DNA of 64,000 nucleotides from the NCBI GenBank assembly GCA_937877455.1, contig CALFIU010000087.1, positions 1-64,000 on the forward strand, in the 5' to 3' direction. The translations under genes and the position numbers were made by a program. The notes under the pieces are model-generated. The model saw only the letters and a list, made by a program, of their open reading frames with translations. It searched no databases and was not told where the DNA came from. This document shows positions 40,223 through 48,781 of this stretch, piece after piece. Position 1 is the stretch's first letter, and every line of letters starts with the position of its first letter. This DNA is from an uncultured Bacteroidales bacterium (GTDB lineage Bacteria; Bacteroidota; Bacteroidia; Bacteroidales; UBA3824).

Positions 40223-40498
40223 ATGACACTAATGACAATTTTGAATGTTTTGTTAGCCGTAATGCAAGAGGCTGGTTCTAACGCATTTGCAGTAATGGGC
40301 GCAGGCATAGGCGCAGGTCTTGGCGTAATTGGTGCTGGACTTGGCATTGGAAAAATCGGTGCATCTGCAATGGAAGCAATTGCAAGACAACCCGAATCGG
40401 TTGGCGACATTCGGTCTAACATGATTATTGCAGCTGCTCTTGTAGAAGGTGTAGCATTCTTTGCTGTAGTTTGCTGTCTTTTGGTTATTCTTGGATAG
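40223..40498 (+). CDS. atpE: ATP synthase F0 subunit c
   Basis: A 91-residue two-helix proteolipid. GIGAGLGVIGAGLGIGKIGASAMEAIARQPE is the Gly-rich helix 1 and polar loop. In helix 2 the ion-carrying carboxylate is the Glu in AALVEGVAFF. The residue after it is Gly rather than Ser/Thr, which points to H+ rather than Na+ coupling (inference). An extra Met codon three residues downstream is an alternative start. A hairpin follows before atpF. Confidence 0.95.
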   Translation: MTLMTILNVLLAVMQEAGSNAFAVMGAGIGAGLGVIGAGLGIGKIGASAMEAIARQPESVGDIRSNMIIAAALVEGVAFFAVVCCLLVILG

Positions 40499-40514
40499 CA
40501 AAGTTAGAAAGAAA

Positions 40515-40576
40515 AAATAGTTTCCGCACAATGCGGTTGGCGGCGGGCGGAAACTAAATTTTAGTTTTTTTTTGGA
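40515..40576 (+). promoter_or_regulatory. Hairpin with T run between atpE and atpF
   Basis: TAGTTTCCGC (40518-40527) and GCGGAAACTA (40547-40556) form a perfect 10-bp stem; the loop contains GC-rich sequence able to form an inner pair with GCGG. A T run follows (40566-40574). This may be a partial terminator or a 3'-end stabiliser for atpBE mRNA. Confidence 0.65.
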
Positions 40577-40597
40577 AATTATTAAAAAATAAAAACT

Positions 40598-41092
40598 ATG
40601 GATTTAGTAACACCTGGCATAGGTCTGTTGTTTTGGATGACAGTGTCATTTTTGGTGCTATTGTTTCTACTAAAAAAGTTTGCGTGGCCCGTGTTGCTTA
40701 AGATGATACACGACCGCGAAACAGAAATAGAAACAGCATTAAATTCTGCTGAAAATGCCAAGGCAGAAATGGCTAAACTTACAGCTCAAAACGAACAGAT
40801 TTTAAAAGAAGCGCGTTTGGAGCGTGACGAAATAATCCGTCAGGCAAAAGAAGCCAAAGAAAAAATTATGGCAGATGCGCAGACGGAGGCTAAGGCACAA
40901 GCAGATAAAATAATTCAAACTGCTAAAGCTGAAATTCAAGCAGAAAAAGAAAATGCTATGGCAGAATTGAGTGCAAAGGTTGGTGAACTTTCGGTAGAAA
41001 TCGCGGAGAAAATTTTGCGTCGTGAACTTAGTTCCGATGTAAAACAAGGCGATTTTATGAAAGATCTTGTTAAAAATATTTCCCTAAATTAA
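40598..41092 (+). CDS. atpF: ATP synthase F0 subunit b
   Basis: A 164-residue subunit: one N-terminal transmembrane helix (GLLFWMTVSFLVLLFLL) and a long, highly charged coiled-coil stalk rich in Ala, Glu and Lys that holds delta and alpha. The end (ILRRELSSDVKQGDFMKDLVKNI) is the typical delta-binding part. Same strand and operon as the other F1F0 genes. Confidence 0.94.
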   Translation: MDLVTPGIGLLFWMTVSFLVLLFLLKKFAWPVLLKMIHDRETEIETALNSAENAKAEMAKLTAQNEQILKEARLERDEIIRQAKEAKEKIMADAQTEAKAQADKIIQTAKAEIQAEKENAMAELSAKVGELSVEIAEKILRRELSSDVKQGDFMKDLVKNISLN

Positions 41093-41107
41093 TTAGGTTG
41101 GCAGAAT

Positions 41108-41644
41108 ATGAACGAAAGTAAGATTTCAGTACGTTATGCTAAGGCGTTGTTTCAAACCGCTGTTGAGCAGCATTGCGAAGACAGTGTGAGATCAGATATG
41201 CAAGATTTACTTAATTGTATAAACAACTTGCCTGAGTTTCGTGTCCTGCTCGAAAGTCCCGTTATCAACGATGAAAAAAAGATTGAGGCGTTTGACAAAA
41301 TGTTTGGAGATAAATTTTCTCCATTAACACTCAGTTTTTATAAAATGTTGGTAAAAAACAAAAGGGAAAATTACCTTAAAGTTATCTGTCTAAATTATGA
41401 AGGGTATTATGCTCGCACAAAAAATATTAAGCAAGTGCAGATAACGGCGGCTACAGATATTCCCGATAGTATAAAATCTACTATAAAAACATTCGTAGAA
41501 AAAAAATCTGATGGTGCAACGGTTGAAATTGAGAGTGTTGTTAATCCAGAATTAATCGGTGGAATTGTAGTTAAGGTTGACGATATAATGTACGATGCCA
41601 GTGTAAAAACTCAACTGGCCAAGTTTAAGAATAAAATTAGATAA
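41108..41644 (+). CDS. atpH: ATP synthase F1 subunit delta
   Basis: A 178-residue subunit linking the peripheral stalk to the top of F1. N-terminal SVRYAKALFQTAVEQ (written with I in this gene: ISVRYAKALFQ) and the C-terminal PELIGGIVVKVDDIMYDASVK are diagnostic. It lies 15 bp after atpF and 21 bp before atpA. Confidence 0.95.
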   Translation: MNESKISVRYAKALFQTAVEQHCEDSVRSDMQDLLNCINNLPEFRVLLESPVINDEKKIEAFDKMFGDKFSPLTLSFYKMLVKNKRENYLKVICLNYEGYYARTKNIKQVQITAATDIPDSIKSTIKTFVEKKSDGATVEIESVVNPELIGGIVVKVDDIMYDASVKTQLAKFKNKIR

Positions 41645-41665
41645 TTAATAAAATTTAGATAAACT

Positions 41666-43249
41666 ATGGCTTCTATAAAACCGGGTGAAGTATCCGATAT
41701 ATTAAAACGCCAGTTGCAAGGTATGCAAGCCGATGTAGAAATGCAAGAGGTTGGCAGTGTTTTGCAAGTGGCAGACGGTACTGCACTCATTTACGGTTTG
41801 TCTAATGTACAAGCCAACGAAATGATAGAGTTTGAAAACGGTGTTAAAGGCATTGTCCTCAACCTTGAGGAGGATAATGTGGGCGCGGTTTTGCTCGGCT
41901 CTTCAGACGGAATACACGAAGGTACGTCGGTGAAACGTACTAAAAAGATTGCTTCTATTAATGTAGGTGAGGGGTTGCTTGGTAGAGTTATTGATACTCT
42001 TGGTAATCCTCTCGACGGAAAGGGCGATATTCAAGGAGAAACATATAATATGCCTTTGGAACGTAAAGCTCCGGGTGTTATTTATCGCCAGCCAGTTACC
42101 GAACCACTCCAAACTGGATTGAAAGCTATTGATGCTATGATTCCTATTGGACGTGGTCAGCGTGAACTTATTATTGGTGACCGTCAAACTGGAAAGTCGG
42201 CTATTGCGATTGATACAATCATAAACCAAAAGGAATTTTATGAAAAAGGTGAGCCTGTCTATTGTATATATGTTGCAATAGGACAAAAAGGTAGCACTGT
42301 AGCAAGCCTTGCTAAAACTCTTGAAGAAAAAGGTGCAATGCCATATACTGTAATTGTGTCTGCTTCGGCAAGTGAGCCAGCGGCTATGCAGTATTATGCT
42401 CCTTATGCGGGTGCTGCCATTGGCGAATTTTTTAGAGATACTGGTCGTGCTGCACTTATTGTTTACGACGATTTGAGTAAACAAGCAGTTTCGTATCGTG
42501 AAGTGTCGTTGCTTCTGCGTCGTCCACCAGGACGTGAGGCTTATCCTGGCGATGTGTTCTATCTTCATAGCCGTTTGCTTGAGCGTGCTGCTAAGATTAT
42601 TAACAATGATGAGGTGGCAAGAAAAATGAATGACATTCCCGAATCAATTAAACATTTGGTTAAAGGGGGTGGGTCGTTAACTGCTTTGCCAATTATCGAA
42701 ACCCAAGCAGGTGATGTGTCGGCATATATTCCTACCAATGTTATTTCTATCACAGATGGTCAAATTTTCTTGGAAGGAAACTTGTTTAATGCAGGTGTTC
42801 GTCCAGCTATCAATGTTGGTATTTCGGTGTCGCGTGTGGGTGGTAGTGCTCAGATAAAAGCTATGAAAAAAGTGGCTGGTACGCTTAAACTTGATCAGGC
42901 ACAATTTAGAGAACTTGAAGCTTTTTCTAAATTTGGGTCAGACCTTGATGCTGCTACGGTGGCAGTACTTGAAAAAGGTCGTCGAAATGTAGAAATACTT
43001 AAGCAGCCACAATATAATCCTTATCGTGTGGAGCAACAAATTGCTATACTTTATTGTGGTACACACAATCTTATGCGAGAAGTTCCGTTAAACAAGGTAA
43101 GAGATTTTGAACACGATTTCATCGAAAATCTTGAACTTAGCCATAAACAAGATATACTTGATCCTTTGTCTAAGGGCGTTATTAACGATGAAATTTCTAA
43201 AGCTATAGAAAAAGTTGCGGCCGATATTGCTGCCAAATTTAAAAATTGA
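41666..43249 (+). CDS. atpA: ATP synthase F1 subunit alpha
   Basis: A 527-residue non-catalytic nucleotide-binding subunit. P-loop GDRQTGKSAIAIDTI, then the arginine-finger region in ISVSRVGGSAQIKAMK, and the N-terminal beta-barrel with RVIDTLGNPLDGKG. Full length and intact. It is followed by a 109-bp gap with heptamer repeats before atpG. Confidence 0.97.
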   Translation: MASIKPGEVSDILKRQLQGMQADVEMQEVGSVLQVADGTALIYGLSNVQANEMIEFENGVKGIVLNLEEDNVGAVLLGSSDGIHEGTSVKRTKKIASINVGEGLLGRVIDTLGNPLDGKGDIQGETYNMPLERKAPGVIYRQPVTEPLQTGLKAIDAMIPIGRGQRELIIGDRQTGKSAIAIDTIINQKEFYEKGEPVYCIYVAIGQKGSTVASLAKTLEEKGAMPYTVIVSASASEPAAMQYYAPYAGAAIGEFFRDTGRAALIVYDDLSKQAVSYREVSLLLRRPPGREAYPGDVFYLHSRLLERAAKIINNDEVARKMNDIPESIKHLVKGGGSLTALPIIETQAGDVSAYIPTNVISITDGQIFLEGNLFNAGVRPAINVGISVSRVGGSAQIKAMKKVAGTLKLDQAQFRELEAFSKFGSDLDAATVAVLEKGRRNVEILKQPQYNPYRVEQQIAILYCGTHNLMREVPLNKVRDFEHDFIENLELSHKQDILDPLSKGVINDEISKAIEKVAADIAAKFKN

Positions 43250-43276
43250 TTTAATTTAAGAGGTTAAAAAAATGTG

Positions 43277-43325
43277 GAATGTTAACAATTGACTACGGTT
43301 TGTTAACTGTTAACTGTTAACATTC
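43277..43325. repeat. Heptamer-built inverted repeat between atpA and atpG
   Basis: GAATGTTAACA (43277-43287) and TGTTAACATTC (43315-43325) are perfect inverted copies. The right arm is preceded by two further TGTTAAC units (43301-43314), so three tandem heptamers face one inverted heptamer. A T run follows. It is a likely mRNA hairpin within the atp transcript. Confidence 0.75.
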
Positions 43326-43358
43326 TACTTTTTAATAACCATTTTATAAAAGTTTTTT

Positions 43359-44222
43359 ATGGCAAACTTAAAGGAAATAAGAACACGAATTGCGAGTGTT
43401 ACTTCCACCAAACAGATTACTTCAGCAATGAAGATGGTGGCGGCTGCTAAACTACGCAAAGCACAAAACACGATTACAAAACTTTCACCATATTCGCAAA
43501 AAATGGCAGGAGTGCTTGCTTTGCTTAGTGAAACTTTGGCGGAGGATGCTGATAATGTGTTTACATCGCAGAAACCTATAAAAAAAATGTTGGCTGTTGC
43601 TATTAGTTCCAACAAAGGATTGTGTGGAGGATTTAATAGTTATGTTTATAAATCTGCTGTTGAGTTACACGACGATTGTAAGTCAAAGAATATTGATGTT
43701 AAGTTTTATACAATAGGGAAAAAAATTAGTGAGGGACTCGAAAAGCGAGGCTTTGATATTTATAAGACAAATAATGATGTTATAGATAAGGCTGATTATC
43801 AATCGGCTGAAAATGTTGCCAACGAACTCACTTCCCTTTATGTAAATGGCGATTTTGATTGTATAAAAATTATTTATAATAAGTTTGTTAATGCTGCTGT
43901 ACAGCGTGTTGAGCAATGTAATTTTCTACCATTGAGTTTTAGTGTTGAAAAGTCGAAGTTTAAGACAGATTATATTTTTGAACCAGACAAAAATACCATA
44001 GTTTCAAAACTTATTCCTCAATGGCTAAAAACTTTGTTTTATCAGACTATTGCAGATAGTGCAGCAGGAGAGCAAGGTGCGCGTATGACAGCTATGAGTA
44101 AAGCTACGGATAATGCTACTGAGCTTATTAAAGAACTTAATTTGAGTTATAATAAGGTTCGTCAAGCTTCTATTACCAACGAAATTATAGAAATTGTTTC
44201 TGGAGCAAGCGCAGCAAAGTAA
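43359..44222 (+). CDS. atpG: ATP synthase F1 subunit gamma
   Basis: A 287-residue rotary shaft subunit. N-terminal MANLKEIRTRIASVTSTKQITSAMKMVAAAKLRKAQ and C-terminal EQGARMTAMSKATDNATELI...YNKVRQASITNEIIEIVSGA form the paired coiled-coil helices. It is the last atp gene here: atpD (beta) and atpC (epsilon) are not in the window, consistent with a split F1 locus. A terminator follows. Confidence 0.96.
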   Translation: MANLKEIRTRIASVTSTKQITSAMKMVAAAKLRKAQNTITKLSPYSQKMAGVLALLSETLAEDADNVFTSQKPIKKMLAVAISSNKGLCGGFNSYVYKSAVELHDDCKSKNIDVKFYTIGKKISEGLEKRGFDIYKTNNDVIDKADYQSAENVANELTSLYVNGDFDCIKIIYNKFVNAAVQRVEQCNFLPLSFSVEKSKFKTDYIFEPDKNTIVSKLIPQWLKTLFYQTIADSAAGEQGARMTAMSKATDNATELIKELNLSYNKVRQASITNEIIEIVSGASAAK

Positions 44223-44297
44223 TGTAATATAATATGTTTTATGGTATCCTTTTGGTTTGAAACTTTACTTTGTAAATAATAAAAAAATGGAAAACAT

Positions 44298-44330
44298 AAA
44301 GTGGTGGGTTGATTATTCACCACTTTTTTA
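44298..44330 (+). terminator. Terminator of the atp operon
   Basis: AAAGTGGTG (44298-44306) pairs with CACCACTTT (44318-44326), followed by T residues. Confidence 0.8.
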
Positions 44331-44374
44331 TTTGTATTTTTTATTAAATATTCTACATTTTTTTTGTTGTGATG

Positions 44375-44404
44375 TTTGTATGATAAAAAAAATATATACC
44401 TTTG
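44375..44404 (+). promoter_or_regulatory. sigma-ABfr promoter of rbfA
   Basis: TTTG (44375-44378), 18 bp, TACCTTTG (44397-44404), 29 bp before the rbfA ATG. Confidence 0.7.
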
Positions 44405-44433
44405 TGCGGAAAAAATCTTTATAAAGTATAATA

Positions 44434-44772
44434 ATGGATAGCACACGTCAAAATAAGATAAGTCGGTTGATACAAAAGGAAACCGCGCAATATTTCATAA
44501 CAAATGCAGGTGAATTTCCTGGTGCAATGGTTTCTGTTTCGGAGGTTAGGATTACTCCTGACTTAGACGAAGCACGCATTTTTGTAAGTATTTTCCCAAC
44601 AGATAAGCGCGATGCTGTATTTGGCTTGATAGAAAACGATAATAAAAAAATACGTTATGCTTTGGGGCAAAAATTACGTTATCAGTTGCGACGTATCCCC
44701 AATTTGGTTTTCTTTCTCGACCAGTCGCTCGATTATGCTGAACGTATTGATCAGTTGCTTAAAAACAATTGA
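44434..44772 (+). CDS. rbfA: Ribosome-binding factor A
   Basis: A 112-residue KH-like protein that helps mature the 16S 5' end and is needed at low temperature. Typical blocks: RQNKISRLIQKETAQYF, VSEVRITPDLDEARIFVS, LRYQLRRIPNLVFFLDQSLDYAERIDQLL. Strong promoter upstream. It is followed 22 bp later by the methyltransferase gene, and then by the LolC/E-type permease, an order I recall as common in Bacteroidota. Confidence 0.94.
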   Translation: MDSTRQNKISRLIQKETAQYFITNAGEFPGAMVSVSEVRITPDLDEARIFVSIFPTDKRDAVFGLIENDNKKIRYALGQKLRYQLRRIPNLVFFLDQSLDYAERIDQLLKNN

Positions 44773-44794
44773 TAAAATTTAATATTGTAAAAAA

Positions 44795-45607
44795 ATGGAA
44801 TATGATCCTGTAAAACGTTCATTAGGAAACGTTTTTAATAAAACGCCTTTTTTGCGTAAAGTTTTTTACAAACTGCTTGATTTGCTATTGCTTAGAGCAT
44901 GGTATATAAAACGTGAAATTAAAAAAGAATACAAAAATAAGCGTAACTCAGAAGTTAAAGTTTTTGATGCAGGTGCTGGTTTTGGTCAATATTCTTATTT
45001 CGTGAGTTCTTATCTTGAAAGGGCGCAAGTAATAGCTGTTGATGTAAAAACCGAGCAAGTGGAGGATTGCAACGATTTTTTTGAGAAAATAGGACGTGCC
45101 GACCGCGTAAAATTTGAGTATGGCGACTTAACTAAGTATGTTAAGCTAGATAATTTTGATATGGCAATGGCTATTGATGTAATGGAACATATACTTGAAG
45201 ATGAACTTGTTTTTAAAAATATATGCGATAGTTTACATAAAGGTGGCTGTTTGCTTATATCCACGCCAAGTGACAAAGGCGGTAGCGATGTTCATCACGA
45301 GGGTGAACATTCGTTTATTGATGAGCATGTGCGCGACGGTTATAATATCGACGATATAGAACGTAAACTTAAAAATGCAGGTTTTTCTAATGTTGAAAAA
45401 CGTTATAGTTATGGTGTTCCCGGTTCTATTGCATGGCGTATTTCTATGAAATGGCCAATACAACTTTTAAATATTTCTAAGTTGTTTTTTATTTTACTTG
45501 TGCCTTATTACATCATATTATATCCTTTGGCTTTTTTGCTCGATTGGATTGATGTTTCTACCAATCATAAGTCGGGAACGGGACTTATTGTTAAGGCCGT
45601 TAAGTAA
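44795..45607 (+). CDS. SAM-dependent methyltransferase with C-terminal membrane segment
   Basis: A 270-residue class I methyltransferase. Motif I VFDAGAGFGQYSYF, acidic motif II (VIAVDV), motif III/IV NFDMAMAIDVMEHI, and GGCLLISTPSD. The C-terminus adds a hydrophobic span (LFFILLVPYYIILYPLAFLL), so it is likely bound to the inner membrane, and the substrate may be a lipid or quinone-type molecule (inference). It lies between rbfA and the ABC-type permease. Confidence 0.82.
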   Translation: MEYDPVKRSLGNVFNKTPFLRKVFYKLLDLLLLRAWYIKREIKKEYKNKRNSEVKVFDAGAGFGQYSYFVSSYLERAQVIAVDVKTEQVEDCNDFFEKIGRADRVKFEYGDLTKYVKLDNFDMAMAIDVMEHILEDELVFKNICDSLHKGGCLLISTPSDKGGSDVHHEGEHSFIDEHVRDGYNIDDIERKLKNAGFSNVEKRYSYGVPGSIAWRISMKWPIQLLNISKLFFILLVPYYIILYPLAFLLDWIDVSTNHKSGTGLIVKAVK

Positions 45608-45653
45608 TTGTGTTTGCAGCAAAAGAAGTTTGTTTTAAAATTATTTTGTATAA

Positions 45654-46859
45654 GTGAATTTACCATTGCAGATAGCAAAAAGGTATTTGTTTTCAAAAAA
45701 ACTAAGCCTTATAAACGTCATATCGCTTATTTCGTTGATAGGTGTGGCGGGTATGGCTGCTTCTATTGTTGTAATTTTGTCTGTGTTTAATGGGTTTGAT
45801 ATGGTTATAAGTTCGATGATAAACAAATTTGACCCCGACATAAAAATTTCTCCTATAAAAGGAAAAACTTTTATTCTTGATAGCCTTGAAAAACAGCAAA
45901 TTATGCTTATTTCAGGAGTAGAAAATATTGTAGAAACGGTTGAAGAAACGGCTTTGTTTCAATACGAACAAAAACAATACATTGCCAAAATAAAAGGTGT
46001 TGGAGATAATTTTGAAAAAGCATGCAAATTGTCTGAAAATGTTGTTATAGGAAACTATATGCTTTCAGATTCGCTCCATAGAAGTTATGCTGTGGTGGGC
46101 AGCGATATTGCTGTAAATCTTTTTCTTAACATTAATAATTATACTCCGCTTAAAGTTTATGCGCCATTGCGTACCAAAGAAGTACCTGTTAATCCAACCG
46201 ATGCATTTAATCATGCAAATATTTTACCTTCGGGAATTTTTCAAGTTCATCAAGATTTTGATTCAAAATATGTGATTGTTCCTCTTAATTTTGCTCGCGA
46301 TGTATTGCAATATTCTGATAATGAGGTGACAACATTAGAGATTGCTATTACTGATTATGATGATGTGGAACGTGTTGCAAAAGAAATCTCAAAGATAGTG
46401 GGTGATGGGTTTAAAGTAGAAAATCGTCATCAACAACAAGAACTTCTTTATAAAATAATGAAAAGTGAAAAGTTTTCGATATTTGTAATATTGTCATTTA
46501 TTTTGGTAATTGCCTCGTTCAACATCATTGGTGCGTTAACTATGCTTATTATCGATAAAAAGAGAGATATTGAGATTTTAAAACACCTTGGAGCAGATAC
46601 TTTTTTTGTAAGAAAAATATTTTTAAATACAGGTAGACTAATTACTTTTTGCGGAGCGTTGGCGGGTATTGTAATTGGAACATTGCTAAGTTTAATTCAA
46701 AAACATTTTGGGGTAATAGAATTTCCTTCGTCAGGATCATTTATTATTGATGCGTATCCTGTTGATATTCAAATTTTGGATATTGTAGCAGCCTTTTTAG
46801 TAGTTATGATTATTGGTTTTGTAGCATCGGTTTATCCAAGTAGAAAACTTGTTGTCTAA
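45654..46859 (+). CDS. LolC/E-type (FtsX-like) ABC transporter permease
   Basis: A 401-residue membrane protein with an N-terminal TM helix, a large periplasmic domain (about 45-260) and three C-terminal TM helices of the FtsX domain (FVILSFILVIASFNIIGALTMLI...). The start KRYLFSKKLSLINVISLISLIGVA is typical of the lipoprotein-releasing permease LolC/LolE. With a LolD ATPase it extracts lipoproteins from the inner membrane. A GTG at 45654 is the apparent start; no ATG lies in frame nearby. Confidence 0.88.
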   Translation: MNLPLQIAKRYLFSKKLSLINVISLISLIGVAGMAASIVVILSVFNGFDMVISSMINKFDPDIKISPIKGKTFILDSLEKQQIMLISGVENIVETVEETALFQYEQKQYIAKIKGVGDNFEKACKLSENVVIGNYMLSDSLHRSYAVVGSDIAVNLFLNINNYTPLKVYAPLRTKEVPVNPTDAFNHANILPSGIFQVHQDFDSKYVIVPLNFARDVLQYSDNEVTTLEIAITDYDDVERVAKEISKIVGDGFKVENRHQQQELLYKIMKSEKFSIFVILSFILVIASFNIIGALTMLIIDKKRDIEILKHLGADTFFVRKIFLNTGRLITFCGALAGIVIGTLLSLIQKHFGVIEFPSSGSFIIDAYPVDIQILDIVAAFLVVMIIGFVASVYPSRKLVV

Positions 46860-46947
46860 TAATTTAAAAATAGTAGCTTTATGTACACCTTTTAGGGTAT
46901 TTTTATAAAAAAACGTGTCAAAATGTTTTATACGAAAAAAAAACAAT

Positions 46948-46955
46948 TACCTTTG
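46948..46955 (+). promoter_or_regulatory. -7 box of metK
   Basis: TACCTTTG matches TAnnTTTG. The -33 region is only T-rich (TGTTTTA near 46924). Transcription would start near 46962, just before the riboswitch-like element. Confidence 0.6.
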
Positions 46956-46975
46956 CGACATAAATATTAACCAAA

Positions 46976-47046
46976 AGGGCGGATAGATTTGATTGATTGC
47001 AACCGCGTGAAAAAATGCTAAAGCAAAATTTCGGCAATTTATCCCC
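46976..47046 (+). promoter_or_regulatory. Probable SAM-II class riboswitch upstream of metK
   Basis: Between promoter and metK ATG the RNA has the SAM-II core: GCGG (46979-46982), loop GATTTGATTGATTGCA (46986-47001), CCGC (47003-47006), then GTGAAAAAATGCTAAAG (47007-47023). This matches, as I remember it, the pattern GAUUUNNN..AUUGCA-NGCG-UGANAAANNGCUAAA of the metX/metA element. A pseudoknot could form between ATTG in the loop and CAAT at 47035-47038. The gene behind it makes SAM, so feedback control of translation is inferred. Confidence 0.72.
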
Positions 47047-47069
47047 TATAAACATAAAATATAATAAAA

Positions 47070-48353
47070 ATGTCTTATTACTTTACATCAGAGTCCGTTT
47101 CTGAAGGACACCCTGACAAAGTTGCCGACCAAATTTCCGACGCTTTGTTGGACGAATTTTTAAAGCAAGACCCAGATTCTAAGGTGGCTTGCGAAACTTT
47201 TGTAACCACGGGGCTTGCTGTGCTTGGTGGCGAAGTTAAAACCGAAGCATACGTTGATGTACAGCAAGTGGCTCGCGATGTTATTAACAAAATTGGTTAC
47301 ACCAAGGGCGAATATATGTTTGATGGCAATTCGTGCGGTGTTTTGTCGTCAATACATGGGCAAAGCAACGATATTAATCGAGGTGTTGAACGAGAAGATC
47401 TTGATAATCAGGGTGCTGGCGACCAAGGTATGATGTTTGGTTATGCCGTAAGAGAGTCGGAAAACTATATGCCTTATTCTATAGAATTGGCGCACAAATT
47501 GCTTATTGAGTTGGCTGCCATTAGGCGTGAAGGAAAAGAAATGACATACCTTCGTCCCGATAGTAAAAGTCAGGTTACACTTGAATATAACGATGACCAT
47601 ACTGCTAAAAAAATTGATACGATAGTGGTTTCTACTCAACACGACGAGTTTATATTGCCTACCGATAAATCGCCAGAAACTCAGAAAAAAGCTGACGAGC
47701 AGATGGTTGCGCAAATTACACACGATGTAGAAACAATTCTTATTCCCAGAGTAAAAGCACAGTTGCCAATTAATGAACAAAAACTTTTCGAAGGAGGTTT
47801 TAAACTTTTTGTAAATCCAACAGGAAAGTTTGTGATAGGTGGTCCTCACGGCGACACAGGACTTACTGGAAGAAAAATTATTGTTGATACATACGGGGGT
47901 AAAGGCGCACATGGTGGCGGTGCTTTCTCTGGTAAAGATGCTTCTAAGGTGGATCGCAGTGCTGCTTACGCTGCACGACATATTGCTAAAAACCTTGTGG
48001 CAGCGGGAGTTGCCGACGAAGTCCTCGTTCAAGTGGCTTATGCTATTGGTGTGGCAAAGCCTGTTGGTTTTTATGTTAATACCTACGGTACATCAAAAGT
48101 GAAATTTTCAGACGGTGAGATTGCTCTAAAACTTGGCGAAATTTTCGACTTGCGTCCTGCCGCTATTATTAAGAGGTTTGGTCTTAAAAATCCTGTGTTT
48201 TTACCAACTGCTGCTTACGGACATTTTGGACGTAAGCCTTATGTTGAAAAAGTTACATTTAACATCAATGGCAAAAAAGAGGAAAAAGATGTAGTATTTT
48301 TTGCTTGGGAAAAACTCGATTATGTTGATGAACTTAGAAAAAAGTTTTTTTAA
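47070..48353 (+). CDS. metK: S-adenosylmethionine synthetase
   Basis: A 427-residue enzyme making SAM from methionine and ATP. Visible: SEGHPDKVADQISDALLD, GAGDQGMMFGYA, GGPHGDTGLTGRKIIVDTYGG, and GGGAFSGKDASKVDRSAAY. It is somewhat longer than the E. coli enzyme through a mid-protein insertion and a C-terminal extension, as in other Bacteroidota. It is a single-gene unit with its own promoter, a riboswitch-like leader and a very strong terminator. Confidence 0.97.
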   Translation: MSYYFTSESVSEGHPDKVADQISDALLDEFLKQDPDSKVACETFVTTGLAVLGGEVKTEAYVDVQQVARDVINKIGYTKGEYMFDGNSCGVLSSIHGQSNDINRGVEREDLDNQGAGDQGMMFGYAVRESENYMPYSIELAHKLLIELAAIRREGKEMTYLRPDSKSQVTLEYNDDHTAKKIDTIVVSTQHDEFILPTDKSPETQKKADEQMVAQITHDVETILIPRVKAQLPINEQKLFEGGFKLFVNPTGKFVIGGPHGDTGLTGRKIIVDTYGGKGAHGGGAFSGKDASKVDRSAAYAARHIAKNLVAAGVADEVLVQVAYAIGVAKPVGFYVNTYGTSKVKFSDGEIALKLGEIFDLRPAAIIKRFGLKNPVFLPTAAYGHFGRKPYVEKVTFNINGKKEEKDVVFFAWEKLDYVDELRKKFF

Positions 48354-48404
48354 TTGCATAACTGCTTTATAAAGTTTTAAAGCTGTTATTATTGGGCTTT
48401 TTGA

Positions 48405-48468
48405 GAAAGACTAAAAAACTTGACTATTTATTGGTTGTATAGTTAAGTTTTTTAGTCTTTCTTTTTTG
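48405..48468 (+). terminator. Long intrinsic terminator after metK
   Basis: A 23-bp stem (48405-48427 with 48439-48461, one G-U pair) is followed by six T. Its length is well above the average for this window. Confidence 0.9.
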
Positions 48469-48543
48469 TTTTTTAGGGGATTTTAGGAGTTAAATGTTGG
48501 ATTTTTTTTGTTTGTGTAAAATAAAGGTAGAAGATAATTAAAT

Positions 48544-48707
48544 TGTGTAACAAGTAATGCTACAAAAGCAAAATTGCGAGTTTGATATTTTAAATTTTGT
48601 AACATTAAACATTGATTTTTTGTGTTACAATTTTTCAAAATTAAAAAATATCTATTGAAAATCAGTGGTTTATGATGCCAAATTTTTAAAATTTGAAGTT
48701 GTTACAA
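48544..48707. repeat. Four GTAACA/TGTTAC boxes
   Basis: GTAACA at 48546, TTGTAACA at 48597-48604, TGTTACAA at 48623-48630 and TGTTACAA at 48700-48707. The middle two form a perfect inverted pair with 18 bp between. They may be operator sites for a dimeric regulator. Confidence 0.45.
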
Positions 48708-48723
48708 ATGTTAATGAAAAAAA

Positions 48724-48777
48724 TTTTGAATTAAAAATTGGTTAATTTAATTTTGGATTCAAAATTGGTTAATTTTT
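48724..48777. repeat. 27-bp tandem direct repeat before susC
   Basis: Two adjacent 27-bp units (48724-48750 and 48751-48777) share the core AAAATTGGTTAATTT exactly (48734-48748 and 48761-48775). Tandem direct repeats at this distance from a start are typical of activator sites. Confidence 0.65.
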
Positions 48778-48781
48778 ATAC

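Noticed and set aside
41903..42568. 221-codon minus-strand frame inside atpA
   Set aside because: It is antisense to a highly conserved gene, has no recognisable domain and has a Ser/Thr/Asn-rich composition that reflects the opposite strand.
42000..48000. Other overlapping frames over 60 codons in atp, rbfA and lol genes
   Set aside because: All overlap well-supported genes and show no family resemblance.
47349..48032. 227-codon minus-strand frame inside metK
   Set aside because: Antisense shadow of metK with biased composition and no start context.
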